DNA of 55,124 nucleotides, taken from Bacillus sp. ISL-18 (GTDB taxonomy: Bacteria > Bacillota > Bacilli > Bacillales > Cytobacillaceae). The stretch's first letter is position 1, and the number at the start of each line of letters is the position of its first letter. The notes below the pieces were generated by a model, which saw only the letters and a program-made list of their open reading frames with translations, did no database searches and was not told the origin of the DNA. The stretch spans positions 1 through 55,124 of the forward strand of contig NZ_JAGGQG010000019.1 of the NCBI RefSeq assembly GCF_018613415.1. The letters run 5' to 3'. Of this stretch, positions 52,116 through 55,124 are shown in pieces. Both the position numbers and the translations under genes were made by a program.

Positions 52116-52766
52116 TTATTCGGCTCCTCGATCATTTGTGGAAAGCTGCTCTAAAACTCTAGGTGGGAAAACCATTCGGCAAATCAGCTTCGCAATATCT
52201 TGATAAGCAGACGGTTTCTCAGACTGGCTTATTTTATCAAGTCCGTTCTCGACCATGATCATAATCGCCCAAGAAAGGGTGTCTACATCCAAATCATCCC
52301 AAATTAACCTTTTTTCTCCCGCTTTTTTTAATCCATTAGAAATCCTAGCATGAATTCTTTTTCTAGCATTGTCCAGAACAGCTGCGAGCTCTGAATCCTT
52401 TGATAACAGCTCTGGCAGAACATGACGAAGTCCGGACTCATGGATTCGGTCATAATGATTTTCTAAAGAAGACGCCAGTGCTGCCACTGGGTCGCTTGAA
52501 AGCCAGCTTATTTCCGGTGGAAGAAAGGTCTCAATCTTGTCCTCAAGCAGCGACATCAACAGCTGCCGTTTATCGGTAAAATATCGATAGAAGGTTCCGG
52601 TTGCAACCCCTGCATGCGCGGCAATTTCTTTTGCCGTAGTCTGCTCATAACCCTTTTCTTGAAACAAGGCATAGCCACTTTCGATTAACGCATTTCTTTT
52701 AGCTTGAGCCCGTTCCTGTTTTGGTAAAAATGGAAATTCGCCTACCAGCTTTTCATCATCTGACAT
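52116..52766 (-). CDS. TetR/AcrR family regulator
   Basis: 216 residues. Helix-turn-helix at about 35-70 (TTAKEIAAHAGVATGTFYRYFTDKRQLL); the C-terminal ligand domain is not family-specific. Two palindromes upstream suggest self-repression. GAGGTGAG precedes the ATG. The controlled transporter or enzyme is not obvious in the window. Confidence 0.92.
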   Translation of the reverse strand: MSDDEKLVGEFPFLPKQERAQAKRNALIESGYALFQEKGYEQTTAKEIAAHAGVATGTFYRYFTDKRQLLMSLLEDKIETFLPPEISWLSSDPVAALASSLENHYDRIHESGLRHVLPELLSKDSELAAVLDNARKRIHARISNGLKKAGEKRLIWDDLDVDTLSWAIMIMVENGLDKISQSEKPSAYQDIAKLICRMVFPPRVLEQLSTNDRGAE

Positions 52767-52780
52767 GTTCTCACCTCGAT

Positions 52781-52870
52781 ATTATCATACCACTTTTCGC
52801 AAATTTGAACCATAGTTCATGTTTAAATTGACAGAAATAGCGAAATATGTGATACTTGAACTACAGTTCA
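52781..52870. promoter_or_regulatory. TetR-gene promoter and paired operators
   Basis: TGAAC-N4-GTTCA occurs at 52806-52819 and 52857-52870, centres 51 bp apart. The minus promoter TTCAAA (52809-52804), 17 nt, GATAAT (52786-52781) has its -35 overlapping the first operator. Confidence 0.8.
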
Positions 52871-53012
52871 GGTTATCCATGTTGATCATTAATTATTTTT
52901 GAGAAAAGTTATTTTGCGGAGCAGGAATTTAAGTCTTCTATGCGAATAATTTAAAGTATCTAATTTTATTTTTAAAAAAACATCTTAAAATAATTGGAAG
53001 GTGTTGGTTCAT

Positions 53013-53174
53013 TTGGCAAACCAATCTGAATCTAAAAAACTATCTGTTAATTCCACTATTTCATTAAAAGGAATAGTCAAAGCCATTTTCAACGATACCG
53101 TTCATGTTCAAATTGGCGGAAAAATCATTCCAATTCCCGCTTCTGATTTTATGATGGAAAAACCAACAAAATAA
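53013..53174 (+). CDS. 53-residue hypothetical protein, TTG start
   Basis: Short beta-rich protein: KGIVKAIFNDTVHVQIGGKIIPIP, reminiscent of a small SH3- or KOW-like unit, with a Lys/Ser-rich N-terminus. TTG at 53013 with GGAAGGTG 9 nt upstream and a terminator directly after support expression. No family recognised. The TetR operator at 52857 lies upstream, so it may be a regulated target. Confidence 0.65.
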   Translation: MANQSESKKLSVNSTISLKGIVKAIFNDTVHVQIGGKIIPIPASDFMMEKPTK

Positions 53175-53182
53175 TAACCTTT

Positions 53183-53220
53183 AAGAAGACCCGTCACATT
53201 TGTGATGGGCCTTCTTTTTT
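53183..53220. terminator. Terminator between the small gene and tag
   Basis: AGAAGACCCGTCACA, TTTG, TGTGATGGGCCTTCT with one mismatch, then six T; could serve both converging genes. Confidence 0.85.
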
Positions 53221-53223
53221 CTA

Positions 53224-53805
53224 TTAATTCTCTGAGTTCAAGCGCTGGTAACACTTACATGTTGTAACATGGTCATTCACCATCCCCACTGCTTGCATGA
53301 AAGCATAACAGATGGTTGAACCCACAAATTTAAAGCCCCGCTTCTTTAAATCTTTACTTAAGTGGTCGCTTATTTCCGTTGTTGCCGGAACCTCGCTTAT
53401 TTCCTTGAAATGATTTTGGATTGGCTTTTCGTCTACAAAGGACCAGATATAGGCCTGAAAAGACCCAAATTCATCGACGACCTTAAAGAAAGCTTTTGCA
53501 TTCGTAATAACTGCATTTATTTTCAGTTTGTTTCTAACAATTCCTTCATTTTGTAATAATTCAGCCACTTTATTTTCATCATAGTGGATAATCTTTTTGG
53601 GATCAAAATAATCAAAGGCTTGACGATAGTTGTTCCGTTTTTTTAAAATCGTATACCAGCTTAATCCTGCTTGAGCTCCTTCAAGATTTAAATATTCAAA
53701 CAGCAGGCGGTCATCATATACGGGTACTCCCCATTCGTGGTCATGATAGTCTATATAGAGTGGGTCCTGATTAACCCAGCTGCATCTTATTTCTTTATCA
53801 TTCAT
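53224..53805 (-). CDS. tag: DNA-3-methyladenine glycosylase I
   Basis: 193 residues. Removes 3-methyladenine from DNA. RCSWVNQDPLYIDYHDHEWG at the N-terminus and HVTTC near the end supply the zinc ligands (Cys8, His21 and the late His/Cys), with GLSWYTILKKR in the middle. The ATG at 53805 has GGAG 8 nt upstream; the frame to 53901 lacks one. Confidence 0.95.
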   Translation of the reverse strand: MNDKEIRCSWVNQDPLYIDYHDHEWGVPVYDDRLLFEYLNLEGAQAGLSWYTILKKRNNYRQAFDYFDPKKIIHYDENKVAELLQNEGIVRNKLKINAVITNAKAFFKVVDEFGSFQAYIWSFVDEKPIQNHFKEISEVPATTEISDHLSKDLKKRGFKFVGSTICYAFMQAVGMVNDHVTTCKCYQRLNSEN

Positions 53806-53885
53806 TGCATGTACTCCTAAATAAATTTCATTGTAAACGGTCCTATAAGTATGACATACTTCCCCCCAAAAAGGTATGCTTACAT

Positions 53886-53922
53886 ACAAAAAGCCGGACA
53901 CCTAAGAGCAGGTTTCCGGCTT
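53886..53922 (-). terminator. Terminator after the dioxygenase gene
   Basis: Minus strand AAGCCGGA, 16-nt loop, TCCGGCTT, then T-run. Confidence 0.8.
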
Positions 53923-53931
53923 AAAATCATC

Positions 53932-54780
53932 TTATTTTACTAATTCATCCTCTATTAATAAATTGATTTCTGGAGCTGTGACTTTACGAAAGGTAATCAG
54001 CACATTCCAGCTGCCTGAAGACTGACCGTCTGCATAGAAAGTAGGCTTACATTCATCATCAAGCAAGCTAAGCAGCATAGCAAGATGACGCCCGCCTGAT
54101 TCGACTCTTGCTAACCTTGCATATTCTGGCAGCATATCATATGCGGATTGATAATCCTTGTTCATCACAAATTCAAGAAATTGCTTATCCATTGCATGCT
54201 CTGTGATGGTTGGTTTATTATGTCTGCCTCTTACTAAATTATGTGACAAGGCACCACTTGAAATAAAGACAACCCTTTTACTTGTTTCTTGTAAAACCTT
54301 TGCAATTTGCCGCCCCCACTGATAGGTCTCTTCGATACTGGCTGCCAATGTAACTGATAAATTGATAACGGGTATATCCGCATCTGGATTAAGGTACCGC
54401 AATGGAACCACACTTCCGTAATCCCACAGATAATATGGATCATTTACTCCCTGGACCTGGAGCCCTGCATCTTCACCGGCTTTTACGAGCTTGTTTGCTA
54501 ATTCTTCATCACCTGGGTAGTTGTAAGGGAGGTCTTTAATTAGGTCTGGGGCTTCGAATGCTGTTAATATCCCTTTATGAACCGGTGTACAATCTACATA
54601 ATGGAAAAACGTCGAAGGCCAGTGACATGATACTAACACAATCACATCTGGATTTATTTCTTTTATTTGTTTAGCGACTTCTTTCATGGATGAGGCCATA
54701 TCCATTTGAAAATCCGGTACTTGGTCTTCATGACACATACTGGGAACATGGGGAGCTACCATACTAAATTCAATTGTCAT
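53932..54780 (-). CDS. LigB-type class III extradiol dioxygenase
   Basis: 282 residues. Early APHVPSM with a metal His, SCHWPSTFFHYVDC, DYGSVVPLRYLNPDADIPV and SGALSH place it near homoprotocatechuate 2,3-dioxygenases. The family opens catecholic rings with Fe2+. A 2-hydroxymuconate tautomerase lies directly upstream, so the two fit one meta-cleavage route, but no other pathway gene is in the window. GGAGGG precedes the ATG; a cre-like site lies 29 bp upstream. Confidence 0.85.
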   Translation of the reverse strand: MTIEFSMVAPHVPSMCHEDQVPDFQMDMASSMKEVAKQIKEINPDVIVLVSCHWPSTFFHYVDCTPVHKGILTAFEAPDLIKDLPYNYPGDEELANKLVKAGEDAGLQVQGVNDPYYLWDYGSVVPLRYLNPDADIPVINLSVTLAASIEETYQWGRQIAKVLQETSKRVVFISSGALSHNLVRGRHNKPTITEHAMDKQFLEFVMNKDYQSAYDMLPEYARLARVESGGRHLAMLLSLLDDECKPTFYADGQSSGSWNVLITFRKVTAPEINLLIEDELVK

Positions 54781-54808
54781 AATACCCTCCTACAAAATTT
54801 GATAACTA

Positions 54809-54822
54809 AGGTAACGCTTACA
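54809..54822 (-). promoter_or_regulatory. cre-like CcpA site
   Basis: TGTAAGCGTTACCT (minus strand) agrees with the cre consensus at most positions, with mismatches in the last part. Its position just before the dioxygenase gene suits carbon catabolite repression. Confidence 0.45.
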
Positions 54823-54836
54823 TAACAGATAAATTG

Positions 54837-54868
54837 TGGGGAGCAATGATCTTCCCCATGCTCCCATT
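54837..54868. other. Hairpin between tautomerase and dioxygenase genes
   Basis: TGGGGAGCA and TGCTCCCA pair with one bulge around a 13-nt loop. There is no T-run, so it may be a processing or partial stop signal rather than a full terminator. Confidence 0.4.
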
Positions 54869-54877
54869 TATCAATTC

Positions 54878-55063
54878 TTATCTTTCTGACGCAGGTATGC
54901 CTGCAATCCCCCAATGGGTTTTTGGTACTTCTGTTACAATGACCCTAATGCTTTCCTTTGGTGCATTCAAGGTTTCCTCAACCGTATGGGTAAGATTTTT
55001 AATTAGTTCTGTTACTTTTTCGGGAGGTCTTCCTTCCATAATTTGAACATTAATTAGTGGCAT
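54878..55063 (-). CDS. 2-hydroxymuconate (4-oxalocrotonate) tautomerase
   Basis: 61 residues after the Met; mature Pro1 is the catalytic base. Arg11, Arg39 and Trp50 (numbered without Met) match the family. Converts 2-hydroxymuconate enol to the keto form in meta-cleavage of catechols, or acts as a YwhB-like promiscuous tautomerase. The ATG at 55063 follows AAAGGATG; the ATG three codons earlier abuts it. Confidence 0.92.
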   Translation of the reverse strand: MPLINVQIMEGRPPEKVTELIKNLTHTVEETLNAPKESIRVIVTEVPKTHWGIAGIPASER

Positions 55064-55102
55064 GCTACTCATCCTTTATTTTAGGCTGGGTTAATCTTGA
55101 AG

Positions 55103-55124
55103 GTTGATTTCCGCTCCAGGCGGC
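55103..55124. repeat. Edge of a second GC-rich Bacillaceae-type repeat
   Basis: The last 22 bases are the exact reverse complement of the end of the repeat at about 6012-6033 (GCCGCCTGGAGCGG followed by AAATCAAC). The rest lies beyond the window. Confidence 0.8.

Overview
The window reads as chromosome from a spore-forming member of the Bacillaceae, probably a Neobacillus- or Mesobacillus-like relative of Bacillus. The evidence is the moderately AT-rich sequence, strong AAGGAGG-type ribosome binding sites, many GTG/TTG starts, and Bacillus-type genes (yumB/yumC/yutJ/yuzB/yuzD, cspD, csoR-copZ and the spore-coat transglutaminase tgl). No rRNA, tRNA, transposase, phage or CRISPR locus is visible.

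Layout: 1-553 is a 52-bp hairpin tandem repeat cut by the left edge. 0.6-5.8 kb holds a redox and Fe-S cluster: type II NADH dehydrogenase, ferredoxin-NADP reductase, an IscA-type protein, YuzB, YutJ and YuzD. 6-11.4 kb carries two SGNH hydrolases, a DUF2062 membrane protein, a YhfP-type quinone oxidoreductase and an uncharacterised pair made of a membrane protein and a NapH-like 4Fe-4S protein. 11.4-21.2 kb is a minus-strand sulfate assimilation and siroheme operon. It runs SAM-I riboswitch, a CTG-started YezD-like gene, cysH, cysP, sat, cysC, sumT, sirB, cysJ, cysI. A second 52-bp repeat array sits between sirB and cysJ, where B. subtilis carries sirC.

21-32 kb holds an AbrB-type membrane protein, a sigma factor paired with a ClpP paralogue, a MATE pump, cspD, two MFS transporters (one divergent from a MarR repressor with two visible operators) and tgl. 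32.1-39.7 kb is a TPP-riboswitch thiamin salvage operon: thiM, thiD, thiE, thiW, ylmB, tenA, thiZ, thiX, thiY. It brings in thiazole and formyl-aminopyrimidine, processes and phosphorylates them, and couples them.

39.7-55.1 kb is a mixed region. It contains glutaredoxin, phosphodiesterase, TerD, GIY-YIG, ATP-grasp and flavodoxin genes. Two neighbouring phosphatase genes are broken by TAA codons. Beyond them lie an alpha/beta hydrolase, a UMF1-type transporter, csoR-copZ, a CBS protein, a TetR repressor with paired operators, tag, and a LigB-type dioxygenase beside a 2-hydroxymuconate tautomerase. Short palindromes of the GGTGCCTGACACC type are scattered through 24-44 kb. A GC-rich Bacillaceae-type repeat occurs at 5.9 kb and again at the right edge.

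The items I find most worth following are the sigma factor ending in an SsrA-like -AA beside its own ClpP, the two unrelated-looking arrays with the same 52-bp period, the missing sirC, the CTG-started YezD-like gene, and the adjacent phosphatase pseudogenes.
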